A stretch of DNA of 64,000 nt, taken from assembly GCA_035525495.1 (NCBI GenBank), contig DATLED010000091.1:1-64000 (forward strand), in the 5' to 3' direction. The position numbers and the translations under genes were made by a program. Under the pieces are notes generated by a model. The model was not told where the DNA came from. It did not search any database and saw nothing but the letters and a program-made list of their open reading frames with translations. The stretch is from DATLED01 sp035525495 (GTDB lineage Bacteria > Actinomycetota > Acidimicrobiia > Acidimicrobiales > CADCTF01). Shown piece by piece: positions 15,561-23,652 of the stretch (position 1 is the first letter of the stretch; the number at the start of each line of letters is the position of its first letter).

Positions 15561-17071
15561 GTGAAGGTTCCTCGTTCGGTGGGCCACTCGGACGGTAGGC
15601 CACGGCCGAGCCAGGCGGCGACGGCGACGGCGGCGAACACGGCGTCGGATCCGTTCATCGGCTCGCGGTCGTCCGTGGTGTCGATGTCGACGGTCACCGG
15701 CGGCATGTCCTTCGCGCGGAGGATTCCGAAGCTGCGGATCGTGAGGTCGTGGACCTCGCCGGTCTCGTCGACGAAGAGTCCCTCGGACGTCACCCATCCG
15801 AGCGCCATGTGCACGGCGCCGATGGCGTAGGACCGGAGGACGGTCTCGTCGAGCGGGCGCCCGGCGCGCACACGGACGTGGACGGCCCCGGTCGCCGGGT
15901 CGACGGTCGCTGTCGCCTGGCTGCCGTTCGGCGCGGTGATCGCCGTGCGCCGGTCGACCGCGGCCAGGAGGATCGCCGCCTCGGCCCAACCCGCGGCGCG
16001 GAGGCGGGCGCTCGTCGGCGGTCCAGGGACGTCCACCTCCTCGACCACGAGTCCCGGCGCGACGGACCGGATGGCGTCGGCGATGCGAGGGGTGCGGACG
16101 ACCCGGACGATGCCGGTGCCGTCGGCGTTGATCCCGGCGGCGATCGGCGGACGCTTGGGTCCGAGGCGGACGGTGTCCTCGCGCGACAGCACGACCCGCA
16201 CCGGACGGCCGTGCTCGTCGGCGAGGCGCCGGGCGGTGGCCGGCGCGTCGGAGTCGACCTTTGCGCCGAAAGCCCCGCCGTTGGCGAGAGGTGACCACGG
16301 CTCGCCGCCCGGCGCGCACCAGCTGGCGTCGGGCTCGAGCGCCGCCGGCTCGATCCACGTCGTCCGCAGCGTCAGGTCCCAGTCGCCGGGCGGGAGCTCG
16401 AGTGGGTGGACGGGCGGTCGGGTCGTCCGTCGTCCCTGCACCTTGCCGGCGGCGCGGCGCGCCTCGTGCAGCGTCTCGGCGACGGCCCATCCGCCGTCGG
16501 GCGTCGGGACGGCGACGAGCGCATCGGGCGGCGCCGTGTCCTCGGCGAACCCACCGGCGCCGAGCACCACGTCGCTCCCCACCCGTTGGGGGACGCCTCC
16601 CTCCAGCGCGGAGCGTTCGGCGGCGGCATGGAGGTCGCGTCCGCCTACTGGGGTCGCGGTCGGCGCGACGGCCTCGACGATCGCCTGCCATCCGGTGCAG
16701 CGGCAGAGGTGAGCGAGCAGCGCGGTGTCGACGTTGGCGGTCGCGGTGGCGGCCAGGCGCAGCACGATCCCGGGGGTGCAGAAGCCGCACTGGCTGCCGC
16801 CGGTGGCGAGGAGCGCCTCTGCCCAGCGGTCGCGCGTGGACGGGTCGAGTCCCTCGAGGGTCGTGACCTCGCGTCCCGCGACCCGGCGCGCCGGCGTCAC
16901 GCAGGCGACACGGGGCGACCCGTCGACGAGCACGGTGCAGCACCCGCACTGGCCCTGGGGCGAGCAGCCGTCCTTGGCCGAGCGGATCCCGAGGCGCTCC
17001 CGCAGGAGGTCGAGGAGGCTGGCGCCCTCGTCGTCGAGGTCGACCTGCGTCCCGTTGAGCGAGAACTGCAC
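15557..17071 (-). CDS. Compact xanthine-dehydrogenase/CoxL-like fusion protein
   Basis: This 504-aa polypeptide joins an N-terminal CoxS-type iron-sulfur unit to a shortened molybdopterin-binding region. Residues 1-80 are a plant-type [2Fe-2S] domain with C36, C42, C45 and C57 (C-x5-C-x2-C-x11-C). Residues about 80-140 are the second [2Fe-2S] domain (SQCGFCTPG and LCRCTGW). The remaining 350 residues carry the GGAFGAK motif, ALGWVTSEGLFVDETG and a C-terminal REPMNGSDAVFAA that may correspond to the GEPP catalytic-Glu region. CoxL/XdhB subunits have about 770 aa, so roughly half of the molybdenum domain is missing. No separate FAD subunit is visible. It may be a reduced hydroxylase or an inactive derivative. 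Confidence 0.75.
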   Translation of the reverse strand: MQFSLNGTQVDLDDEGASLLDLLRERLGIRSAKDGCSPQGQCGCCTVLVDGSPRVACVTPARRVAGREVTTLEGLDPSTRDRWAEALLATGGSQCGFCTPGIVLRLAATATANVDTALLAHLCRCTGWQAIVEAVAPTATPVGGRDLHAAAERSALEGGVPQRVGSDVVLGAGGFAEDTAPPDALVAVPTPDGGWAVAETLHEARRAAGKVQGRRTTRPPVHPLELPPGDWDLTLRTTWIEPAALEPDASWCAPGGEPWSPLANGGAFGAKVDSDAPATARRLADEHGRPVRVVLSREDTVRLGPKRPPIAAGINADGTGIVRVVRTPRIADAIRSVAPGLVVEEVDVPGPPTSARLRAAGWAEAAILLAAVDRRTAITAPNGSQATATVDPATGAVHVRVRAGRPLDETVLRSYAIGAVHMALGWVTSEGLFVDETGEVHDLTIRSFGILRAKDMPPVTVDIDTTDDREPMNGSDAVFAAVAVAAWLGRGLPSEWPTERGTFT

Positions 17072-17081
17072 CCCTACGTCG

Positions 17082-17795
17082 TCACGTCGTCGCCCGGCGG
17101 ACGAGCTCGAAGCACAGCACGCCGCAGGCGACGGCGACGTTCAGCGAATCGACCTTGCCCGCCATCGGGATCGCCAGGCGCTCGTCCACGTCGACGCGGA
17201 TGCCGCCGGTCTCGCTGCCGAGGACGAACGCCGCCTTCGCGGGGAACGGGAGCGGGTCCCAGAGGCTGCGAGTGGCGTCGGCGACGAGGCCGAAGGACGA
17301 GAACCCGGCGTCGCCGAGGATCGTCAGCGCCGACGCGGCGTCGTCGGCCCGCAGCACCGGCGCGTCGAGGGCCGCGCCGGCCGACGCCTTGACGACCAGC
17401 GGGCTGAGATCGGGCACGCCGTGGCGGGGCAGGACCACGCCCGCGAGCCCCGCGGCCACGGCCGTGCGCAGGATCATCCCGACGTTCTGCGGGTTGGTCA
17501 CGCCGTCCAGGACGAGCACGGGGCCCTCGAGCCGGGCCGCCGTGTCGGCCGAGAGGCGACGCAGCCCGGGGGCCACGATGTCGGCGACGACGCCCTGGTC
17601 CTGCCGGCCGTTGCGGCTGACCTTGGTGACCCTCGCCGGCGGCACGCGAAGCACGTCGACGCCGCGTCGCGCCGCCTCGCGCAGGAGCTGGGAGACCTGT
17701 GGCCCGCCGGCGTTGTCCGCCAGGAGGACCTTGTCGACGGTGACCTTGTCGTCCGCGAGCGCTTCGAGGACGGGCTTGCGCCCGTAGACGGTGAT
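17082..17795 (-). CDS. TrmH/SpoU-family RNA 2'-O-methyltransferase (RlmB-like)
   Basis: The protein (about 237 aa) starts around ITVYGRKPVLEALADDKVTV, the substrate-binding L30e-like domain, and continues with the SPOUT knot motifs GPVLVLDGVTNPQNVGMILR, LPRHGVPDLSPLVVKASAGA, and the SAM-binding end FVLGSETGGI and IPMAGKVDSLNVAVACGVL. It should methylate a 2'-OH of rRNA (RlmB acts on Gm2251 of 23S). There is no ATG, GTG or TTG where the domain begins; I place the boundary at an ATC codon (17795-17793). CTG codons overlapping the end of the iscA-like gene are the alternative. It lies downstream of that gene on the same strand. Confidence 0.85.
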   Translation of the reverse strand: MTVYGRKPVLEALADDKVTVDKVLLADNAGGPQVSQLLREAARRGVDVLRVPPARVTKVSRNGRQDQGVVADIVAPGLRRLSADTAARLEGPVLVLDGVTNPQNVGMILRTAVAAGLAGVVLPRHGVPDLSPLVVKASAGAALDAPVLRADDAASALTILGDAGFSSFGLVADATRSLWDPLPFPAKAAFVLGSETGGIRVDVDERLAIPMAGKVDSLNVAVACGVLCFELVRRATT

Positions 17796-17827
17796 GACGC
17801 GATCGCGGGGGTTGGGCGGGAGGGCTG

Positions 17828-18181
17828 CTACGAGAACGACTGGCCGCAGCCGCAGGTGCGCTGGGCGTTCGGGTTGTTGATGGCGAAGCCGGCGCCCTGG
17901 AGACCGTCCTTGAAGTCGAGCGTCGCGCCCGACAGGAGCTTGGAGCTGGCCGGGTCGACGAGGACCTTGACCTTGGTGGCTTCGCCGAAGGTCAGCTGCA
18001 CGTCGTCGCTGGCGACCTCGCTGTCGAAGAACATCTCGTAGCTGAAGCCCGAGCAGCCACCGGGACGGACGGCGACGCGGAGCGCCAGGTCGTCCTGACC
18101 CTCCTGCGCGATGAGGTCGGCCACCTTGGCGATGGCGGAGTCGGAAAGGGTGATCGTGTCGGACTGCTCGGTGATGCTCAC
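17828..18181 (-). CDS. erpA: A-type iron-sulfur carrier (IscA/ErpA/SufA family)
   Basis: A 117-aa HesB-domain protein with the three conserved cysteines: one in RPGGCSGFSYEM and two in RTCGCGQSFS at the C-terminus. It carries Fe-S clusters to target apoproteins. The GTG at 18181 is chosen because a GAGGAGG ribosome-binding site lies 8 nt upstream and homology begins there; the open frame extends further but without matches. Nearby genes for a SufR-like regulator and Mrp make this a small Fe-S homeostasis neighbourhood. Confidence 0.9.
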   Translation of the reverse strand: MSITEQSDTITLSDSAIAKVADLIAQEGQDDLALRVAVRPGGCSGFSYEMFFDSEVASDDVQLTFGEATKVKVLVDPASSKLLSGATLDFKDGLQGAGFAINNPNAQRTCGCGQSFS

Positions 18182-18236
18182 GCGAAAGGCCTCCTCGGCG
18201 GAACGTGGTGGGAGCAAGGGTACTACCGTCCCGGCG

Positions 18237-18689
18237 ATGCCTGGACTGGACGAAGCGGGCCACGGAGAACTGGCGGTCGCCACCTACAACGCCGCGTGGG
18301 AGCTCGTCGATTCCCCCGACCGCACGTCGACCCAGGACGACGAGGCGCTGACGCTCGCGTTCGCCTCGCGCTGGCACTGGGGGCTGGCCGGCGGCGGGGA
18401 CGAGCAACTGGCCATCGGCGACTGGTTCATCGGCCACGTGGCCGCCCACCTCGGGCTGGCTGCCTTGGCGGTCCGCTTCAGCGGGCGGGCGCTCGACCGG
18501 GTCGAGTCCGTCGGCATCGGCGGCTGGTTGCTGGCGTCCGTCTACGAGGGCATGGCCCGCGCCCACGCCTGCGCCCGAGACCCCGAAGGCCGCGAGCGTT
18601 ACACGGCGCTGGCGGAGTCCGCCCTGACCGACGTCGACGATCCCGAGGAGCGCGAGGTGATCGAGGACCAGCTCCGCTCCATCCCGTAA
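18237..18689 (+). CDS. 150-aa hypothetical protein
   Basis: ATG at 18237, 55 bp from the divergent erpA start. The product is 150 aa, soluble and helical (ALTLAFASRWHWGLAGGGDE, FIGHVAAHLGLAALAVRFSG, ALAESALTDVDDPEEREVIE), rich in Ala, His and acidic residues. Its short helices look like a TPR-like or DinB-like bundle, but no catalytic motif is evident. It sits between Fe-S genes and ends at a partial copy of the dispersed repeat. Confidence 0.65.
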   Translation: MPGLDEAGHGELAVATYNAAWELVDSPDRTSTQDDEALTLAFASRWHWGLAGGGDEQLAIGDWFIGHVAAHLGLAALAVRFSGRALDRVESVGIGGWLLASVYEGMARAHACARDPEGRERYTALAESALTDVDDPEEREVIEDQLRSIP

Positions 18690-18694
18690 CACGG

Positions 18695-18720
18695 TCTCGC
18701 TCTGCGCCCCCCTCCGGGCG
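18695..18720. repeat. Partial copy of the dispersed intergenic repeat
   Basis: TCTCGCTCTGCGCCCCCCTC followed by CGGGCG resembles the first quarter of the unit at 9998-10087. It lies in the convergent gap between the 150-aa gene and the sufR-like gene. Confidence 0.45.
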
Positions 18721-18748
18721 CCGCGGGCCGCGGCGGCGGCAGGGAGCG

Positions 18749-19396
18749 CTACCGAACCACCAGGTCGACGTGGCAGGGGTCGCGGTCGGCGAGGGTGGCG
18801 AAGGCGGTGACGGAGGCACCGCCGAGCTCGTCGACGAAGCCCTCGATGAGGCCACGGTGGAGGTTGCACACGAGGTCGGGGTACTGCTCGGCCAGCTCGC
18901 GGAACGGGCAGTGGGTGAAGGCGATGGTCGCCACCTTGCCCTCGGCGGCGGAAGCGGGGTCGAATCCGAGCTCGGCCAGCGCGTCGGTCAGCGCGTCGAC
19001 GCACGGCCGGCCGCGGCGACGGTCGGCGGCGGCCCGTCCCTGCTCCTCGCCGAGGGCGGCCACGTCGTCGACCTCGGGCGCCATGAAGGCGGCGACGTCG
19101 GCGAGCATCCGGGCGAGGACCGGCCACGACGACGGCTCGAGACCCAGCGACGGGGCGTCGGGCGAGAGCGAGTAGCGGTGCTGGGGCCGACCGACCGTTC
19201 CCCGCGCGTCGACCACCACCTGCAGCAGGCCGATGTCGCGCATCCGCTCGAGGTGGGGCCGGATCGTGTTCGGGTGGAGCTCGAGCGTCTCCGCCATCTC
19301 CGACGTGGAGCGGGACGAAGGCGCACGAGCGAGCTCGAGGTAGATCGCGTAGCGGGTGTTGTCCCCGAGCGCCTTGAACACGGCCAGCCGATCCAC
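18749..19396 (-). CDS. sufR: SufR-like Fe-S-sensing HTH regulator
   Basis: The 215-aa protein has an ArsR/DeoR-type winged helix at the N-terminus (FKALGDNTRYAIYLELARAP, LELHPNTIRPHLERM, GLLQVVVDARGTVGRPQHRY) and a C-terminal domain with cysteine and histidine residues spaced as in SufR: THCPFRELAEQYPDLVCNLH, then DRDPCHVDL. SufR binds a [4Fe-4S] cluster through such residues and represses Fe-S assembly genes. The gene diverges from mrp across a 58-bp region with repeated GGATTTTA-like half-sites. No suf operon is in the window, so the target set is unknown. Confidence 0.75.
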   Translation of the reverse strand: MDRLAVFKALGDNTRYAIYLELARAPSSRSTSEMAETLELHPNTIRPHLERMRDIGLLQVVVDARGTVGRPQHRYSLSPDAPSLGLEPSSWPVLARMLADVAAFMAPEVDDVAALGEEQGRAAADRRRGRPCVDALTDALAELGFDPASAAEGKVATIAFTHCPFRELAEQYPDLVCNLHRGLIEGFVDELGGASVTAFATLADRDPCHVDLVVR

Positions 19397-19402
19397 GGCC
19401 CG

Positions 19403-19450
19403 ATTTTATCCGGCCAACTCCGGGAAAATCCCAGATCGGCGGTAAAATCC
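19403..19450. promoter_or_regulatory. Operator-like repeats between sufR and mrp
   Basis: ATTTTATCCGG at 19403-19413 and CCGGGAAAAT at 19420-19429 form an inverted repeat. GGTAAAATCC at 19441-19450 repeats the second arm with the same orientation. They occupy nearly all of the divergent intergenic region, stand out as AT-rich blocks in GC-rich DNA, and would place a bound regulator over both promoters. Confidence 0.55.
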
Positions 19451-19454
19451 ACGC

Positions 19455-20603
19455 GTGGTCCGAGACGACGCGGTGACCAACGCCCTCCAGGGCGTCATCG
19501 ACCCTGAGCTCGGCGACAACGTCGTCGACCTCGGGATGGTCGCGGGGTTCGGGCCGATGGCCGACGGCCGATTCGAGGTCCGGATCTCGTTGACGACCGC
19601 AGGGTGCCCGCTGCGGGCCCAGCTGATGAAGGACGTGCGGGATCGCGTCGGCGCCATCCCGGCCATCGGCGGGCCGGAGCACGTCAAGGTCACGTTCGGC
19701 GAGATGACCGCCGACCAGAAGCGGACGCTCATGGACCGGGCACGATGGAAGGCCCGCGAGCGGGCCGAGGTCGCCATCGACCTGCCGGAGACGGCGCGCG
19801 TCGTGGCCGTCGCGTCGGGCAAGGGCGGCGTCGGCAAGTCGTCCGTCACGGCCAGCCTTGCCACAGCGCTCGCGGCGCGAGGCCTCGCCGTCGGCGTGCT
19901 CGACGCCGACATCGGTGGCTTCTCCATCCCCCGCATGCTCGGGCTCACCGACCGGGTCGACGCCGACAAGGACCCGGTCACCGGGAAGGTCCGCATCTCG
20001 CCGCTCGTGAAAGAGGTCGGCGATCGCGGCGGTGCCCTCAAGGTCGTCTCGATGGGCTCGATCGAGGGCGCCGAGGAGGACCAGGCGATCATGCTGCGGG
20101 GCCTCATGCTCAACCGAGCCGTCCAGCACTTCCTCGAGGACGTGCGGTGGGGCGAACTCGACTACCTCCTGATCGACATGCCGCCTGGAACGAGCGACAT
20201 CCAGATGGGGCTCGCTCGGATGCTGCCCCGCGCCGAGATGCTGATCGTGACCACGCCGGCCATCGGGGCGCAGAAGGTGGCGGCTCGCGCCGCAGACATG
20301 GCCCGCAAGGGCTATCTCCGGGTGGCCGGCGTGATCGAGAACATGAGCGCGTTCACGTGCGATCACGGCGAGACGTACGCCCTGTTCGGTGAGGGCGGCG
20401 GCCAACGGTTGTCCGAGGAGGTGGGCGTCCCGCTGCTGGCGTCGTTGCCGCTCGATCCCCAGGGCGACGCCTTGCAAGCCGCGATCGACGCGCTGGCCGA
20501 ACGCATCGTCACCGAGGCGATCCCGCTGGTGGAGATGGCCGACTGCACCGCCCGCCTCTTCGAAAGCGTCGATGCCGCCCTCGGCCCGAAGCTCCCCGGG
20601 TAG
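19455..20603 (+). CDS. mrp: Mrp/ApbC-type Fe-S carrier P-loop ATPase
   Basis: A 382-aa protein with an N-terminal MIP18/DUF59 domain (VIDPELGDNVVDLGMV, TTAGCPLRAQLM) and a deviant Walker A of the MinD/Mrp class (GKGGVGKSSVTASLA). LLIDMPPGTSDIQMGLARM gives Walker B. Mrp/ApbC proteins carry Fe-S clusters to target enzymes. The canonical C-terminal CxxC that bridges the dimer cluster is incomplete: the segment reads AFTCDHGETYALFG with a single Cys. The GTG start at 19455 is the first codon after the operator-like repeats. It diverges from sufR. Confidence 0.92.
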   Translation: MVRDDAVTNALQGVIDPELGDNVVDLGMVAGFGPMADGRFEVRISLTTAGCPLRAQLMKDVRDRVGAIPAIGGPEHVKVTFGEMTADQKRTLMDRARWKARERAEVAIDLPETARVVAVASGKGGVGKSSVTASLATALAARGLAVGVLDADIGGFSIPRMLGLTDRVDADKDPVTGKVRISPLVKEVGDRGGALKVVSMGSIEGAEEDQAIMLRGLMLNRAVQHFLEDVRWGELDYLLIDMPPGTSDIQMGLARMLPRAEMLIVTTPAIGAQKVAARAADMARKGYLRVAGVIENMSAFTCDHGETYALFGEGGGQRLSEEVGVPLLASLPLDPQGDALQAAIDALAERIVTEAIPLVEMADCTARLFESVDAALGPKLPG

Positions 20604-20613
20604 GTCCCGAGCG

Positions 20614-20661
20614 TTTTGTCAGTCGCAGACCGCCGCCGAAGGCGGCGTGCGACTGACAAAA
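20614..20661. terminator. Bidirectional hairpin terminator
   Basis: A perfect 14-bp outer stem (20614-20627 with 20648-20661) ends in TTTT/AAAA and encloses a second perfect stem CGCCGCC-gaa-GGCGGCG. It separates the convergent mrp and ABC permease genes and gives a U-tract on either strand. Confidence 0.88.
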
Positions 20662-20673
20662 GCCGGGTGGGGG

Positions 20674-23652
20674 CTAATCGGCGATTCGTAGGGCGACGGC
20701 GGGGCGGATCCTCGACGCCTGCTGCGCGGGCGACGCCGTGGCCGCCAGCGTCGCCACGAACGCCAGCCCGACGATCACCAAGATCGAGCCGAGGGGCACG
20801 GAGAACTCGAGCCCGTCCCCGAAGGCGCCGCTCGTGAGCAGGCGCCACGTCGACATGATCGCCAGGCCGGTACCGAGGAAGATGCCTTCGAGGGCCACGA
20901 AGCTCGACTCGGCGACGAACGCCCGGCGCACCTGCTTGGTCTCGAAGCCGAGGGATCGGAGCACCCCGACCTCGCGGCGTCGCTCGCGCACGGCCCGCAC
21001 CATCACCACGCCGATTCCGGCGACGCTGACGATGAGCCCGAGCGAGAGGTAGCCCTGCATCAGGCGGAGGAACTGCTGCTGCGTCGCCAAACCGTCGGCG
21101 ACCTGCTGGCGGAACGACGACGCGTCGAGGCCGTTGGCGAGGAAGGCGGCGTCGAGGCGGCGGGCCACGGCCTCCGGGTCGACGCCGGGTGCGGTCTTGA
21201 ACCGGACGAGGTTCGTCACGGCCCGCGTCCCGCTGACGGCACGCACGGCGTCGGCCCCGAGATACGCCGGCGATCCGCCGAACCCCGTGTCGGCCAGCGC
21301 TGCCACCTGCAGCTGATGCGTCTCGTTCGTCTCGGGGTTTCGGACGAGGACGGGGTCCCCGACGCGAACGGTCGTCCGGGGCGGCCCGCCCCGATCCTGC
21401 AGGAACGACTCGGAGACGATCACGAGCGAGGGATCCGCGAGGACCGCTCGCCACACGGCGTCCTCCGAGGCGAACCGCGGAAGGCGGTCCCCGAGCGACG
21501 GCGGACCACCTTCGACGAAGACGTCGTCGTAGCCGGCCATGAACCCGAATCGGAACGCCGGCTCCTCACCGCGCACGTCGTTCTTCGGGAGGTCGAACTG
21601 CGCACCCGCCGTCGTCAGCGGCGCGACGGCGACGACACCCTCGGTGCCCCGGATGGCGTCGACGGGCGCGGGGTTCGACGTGTTCGAGAACGCCTGTCCG
21701 TCGAACCCACCGCTGATGTCACGCGTGAGGTCGTCGATCTGGTTGGAGAAGACGTCGCTGAAGAGCGTCATCGACACCAGCGTGAACATGACCAGCGTGA
21801 AGGTCGACAGGATCAACGATGTCCGGAATGCCTTCGCCAGCGGATAGGCGAGGCCGAGGCGGAGCGACATGTTCCTGCTCCCGCCTCCGATGCGCCGGAC
21901 GACGCTCCCGATCAGCGACTGGTGACGGCTGACGAGCATCACGCCGGCGACGGTGAGGATGACGCCGTCGAGGACGAACAGCGAGATGTCCGGTGAGTTG
22001 AACACCTCGCCGGCGACGTCGAAGCAGAAGCTCGCCCACAACAGGCTCAGCGCGGCGGCGATGGTGTCGACCGCCCGCTTGTTGAGGAAGGAGCGCACGA
22101 GCAGTGCGACACCGAGGAGCAGGACCGGCGGTCCGAGCAGGAGCGGCGCCGGGGCCTTGCCGCTGATGCCGCCGAGCGTGAGGAACGCGCCGGCCGCGGC
22201 GAGCACCAACCGAAGCGCGAGGCGCGCCGCGCGGAACAGCACCGAGTGTGGCTTCGTGGTCGGCTCGGGAAGATCGCGGATGGCGCGGATGACGTTGAGC
22301 CGCGAGATCCACCACGACGTCGCCAGGACGGTGACGAGGGAGAACAGGAATCCGAGGAAGAAGCCCTGCTGGATGCTCGCGCGCGTCGCCGTGTAGTTGA
22401 GCTCGAGCGCGAAGCGGCCTTCCCCGGAGAAGATCCCGGCGGTCACGAACACGATGGCGCGACCGACGCCGAGTCCCGCGATCGTGCCGAGGGCGGCGGC
22501 GCCGACCGCGTACATCCACCCCTCGAGGGAAAAGGAGCCGACGAGGCCGGCCCGCTTGAGGCCCACCGCCCGGAGCATGCCGAGCTCGGTCTTCCGCTCC
22601 TCCGCGAGCATGATGAAGATCGAGATCAGCAGGAGGATCCCCGCGAGGGCGCTGAAGGTCCCGAGCGATGTGAACAGTTGGGTGAACGACTTGCCCTGGG
22701 CCTCGGCGGCGTCGAGCAGGTCGACCTTCGCGGATTGGCTGTGCGCGGGAAGCCCGGACTCGGCGATCGCCGGTTCGAGAGCCGTCGTCGTCACGCGTGA
22801 GCTCAGGTCGGCGCCGTCGATGACGCCCCCTCGGTTCGAGACGGCGACCATCGACCCGGGAGGAGATCCGACCGCCGGGTTGGCGGCGACGAGATCGGCG
22901 ATCGTTCCCGGCGTCACGAACAGGTTGGGCGACGAGCTCCCGAAACCGAAGTGCAGTCCAGCGACTCCGCGACGCGGGAGCACGGCGTCGATCGTGAACG
23001 TCCGCTTGGCTCCGAAGGCGAAGGCGTCGACGGTGTCGCCGACGCGGACATCGAGCAGGCGCGCGAGGTCCTTGCCGATGGCCGCGTGACCGGGGGCCGG
23101 CGTCGGTCCGTCGATGCCCGTCGCCTCCGGGTCGCCGCCGAACTCGCGGGCGGCCGCGAAGTCGATCTCGAGGAGGCTGGCGTTGGGCTCGGCCTTCGCT
23201 TCGGTCCCCTCCGCGGTGGCGATGGCGGCGTCGATGGCGCGGATCGGGAGGATGCCGTCGATGTCGTCCTGTGGAGCGGCTCGCACGGCTGCCACCAGTG
23301 GCGCTTCGGACTCGAGGCCGGGACTCCGCACGATCTCGTCGATGGGACCGAGTTGGGTGAAGGCGCCCTGGCGTATCGACGAGCCGAGCGTGTCCCCCAC
23401 CGTCGCCGATCCGGTGATGATCGCGGTGCCGAGCAGGGCGCCGAGGAGGATGAGGGCCGTCTCGCGCGGGCGTCGCGAGGCATTGCGGACGGCGAGGCGT
23501 CGCAGGACCGGCTTGCGGGCCGCGACGACGAGGAACGGGATCGACAGGATGACGACCGCGGGCGGGACGAACCCGACGACGACGAGCGCCACGACCAGCA
23601 GCAGGCCGACGGCCGTCGACAACGTCCGGACGACGCGATCGGAGGCGTGCAT
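20674..23652 (-). CDS. FtsX/MacB-like ABC transporter permease
   Basis: The 992-aa membrane protein has two FtsX modules. An N-terminal helix pair (LLLVVALVVVGFVPPAVVIL) is followed by VRNASRRPRETALILLGALL, a long extracellular domain, then helices near residues 320-460. A second copy begins around LGLAYPLAKAFRTSLILSTF, with another periplasmic domain and the final helices (LSLGLIVSVAGIGVVMVRAV, VPLGSILVIVGLAFVATLAA). FtsX conserved elements such as RRREVGVLRSLGF are visible. It overlaps its ATPase gene by one base (TGATG). Such systems export lipoproteins, peptides or lipids, or transmit mechanical signals to envelope enzymes; the substrate is unknown. Confidence 0.9.
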   Translation of the reverse strand: MHASDRVVRTLSTAVGLLLVVALVVVGFVPPAVVILSIPFLVVAARKPVLRRLAVRNASRRPRETALILLGALLGTAIITGSATVGDTLGSSIRQGAFTQLGPIDEIVRSPGLESEAPLVAAVRAAPQDDIDGILPIRAIDAAIATAEGTEAKAEPNASLLEIDFAAAREFGGDPEATGIDGPTPAPGHAAIGKDLARLLDVRVGDTVDAFAFGAKRTFTIDAVLPRRGVAGLHFGFGSSSPNLFVTPGTIADLVAANPAVGSPPGSMVAVSNRGGVIDGADLSSRVTTTALEPAIAESGLPAHSQSAKVDLLDAAEAQGKSFTQLFTSLGTFSALAGILLLISIFIMLAEERKTELGMLRAVGLKRAGLVGSFSLEGWMYAVGAAALGTIAGLGVGRAIVFVTAGIFSGEGRFALELNYTATRASIQQGFFLGFLFSLVTVLATSWWISRLNVIRAIRDLPEPTTKPHSVLFRAARLALRLVLAAAGAFLTLGGISGKAPAPLLLGPPVLLLGVALLVRSFLNKRAVDTIAAALSLLWASFCFDVAGEVFNSPDISLFVLDGVILTVAGVMLVSRHQSLIGSVVRRIGGGSRNMSLRLGLAYPLAKAFRTSLILSTFTLVMFTLVSMTLFSDVFSNQIDDLTRDISGGFDGQAFSNTSNPAPVDAIRGTEGVVAVAPLTTAGAQFDLPKNDVRGEEPAFRFGFMAGYDDVFVEGGPPSLGDRLPRFASEDAVWRAVLADPSLVIVSESFLQDRGGPPRTTVRVGDPVLVRNPETNETHQLQVAALADTGFGGSPAYLGADAVRAVSGTRAVTNLVRFKTAPGVDPEAVARRLDAAFLANGLDASSFRQQVADGLATQQQFLRLMQGYLSLGLIVSVAGIGVVMVRAVRERRREVGVLRSLGFETKQVRRAFVAESSFVALEGIFLGTGLAIMSTWRLLTSGAFGDGLEFSVPLGSILVIVGLAFVATLAATASPAQQASRIRPAVALRIAD

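Noticed and set aside
17082..20477. A continuous minus-strand frame of over 3 kb
   Set aside because: Only its last 238 codons (the methyltransferase) make sense. The rest runs antisense to mrp and other genes.
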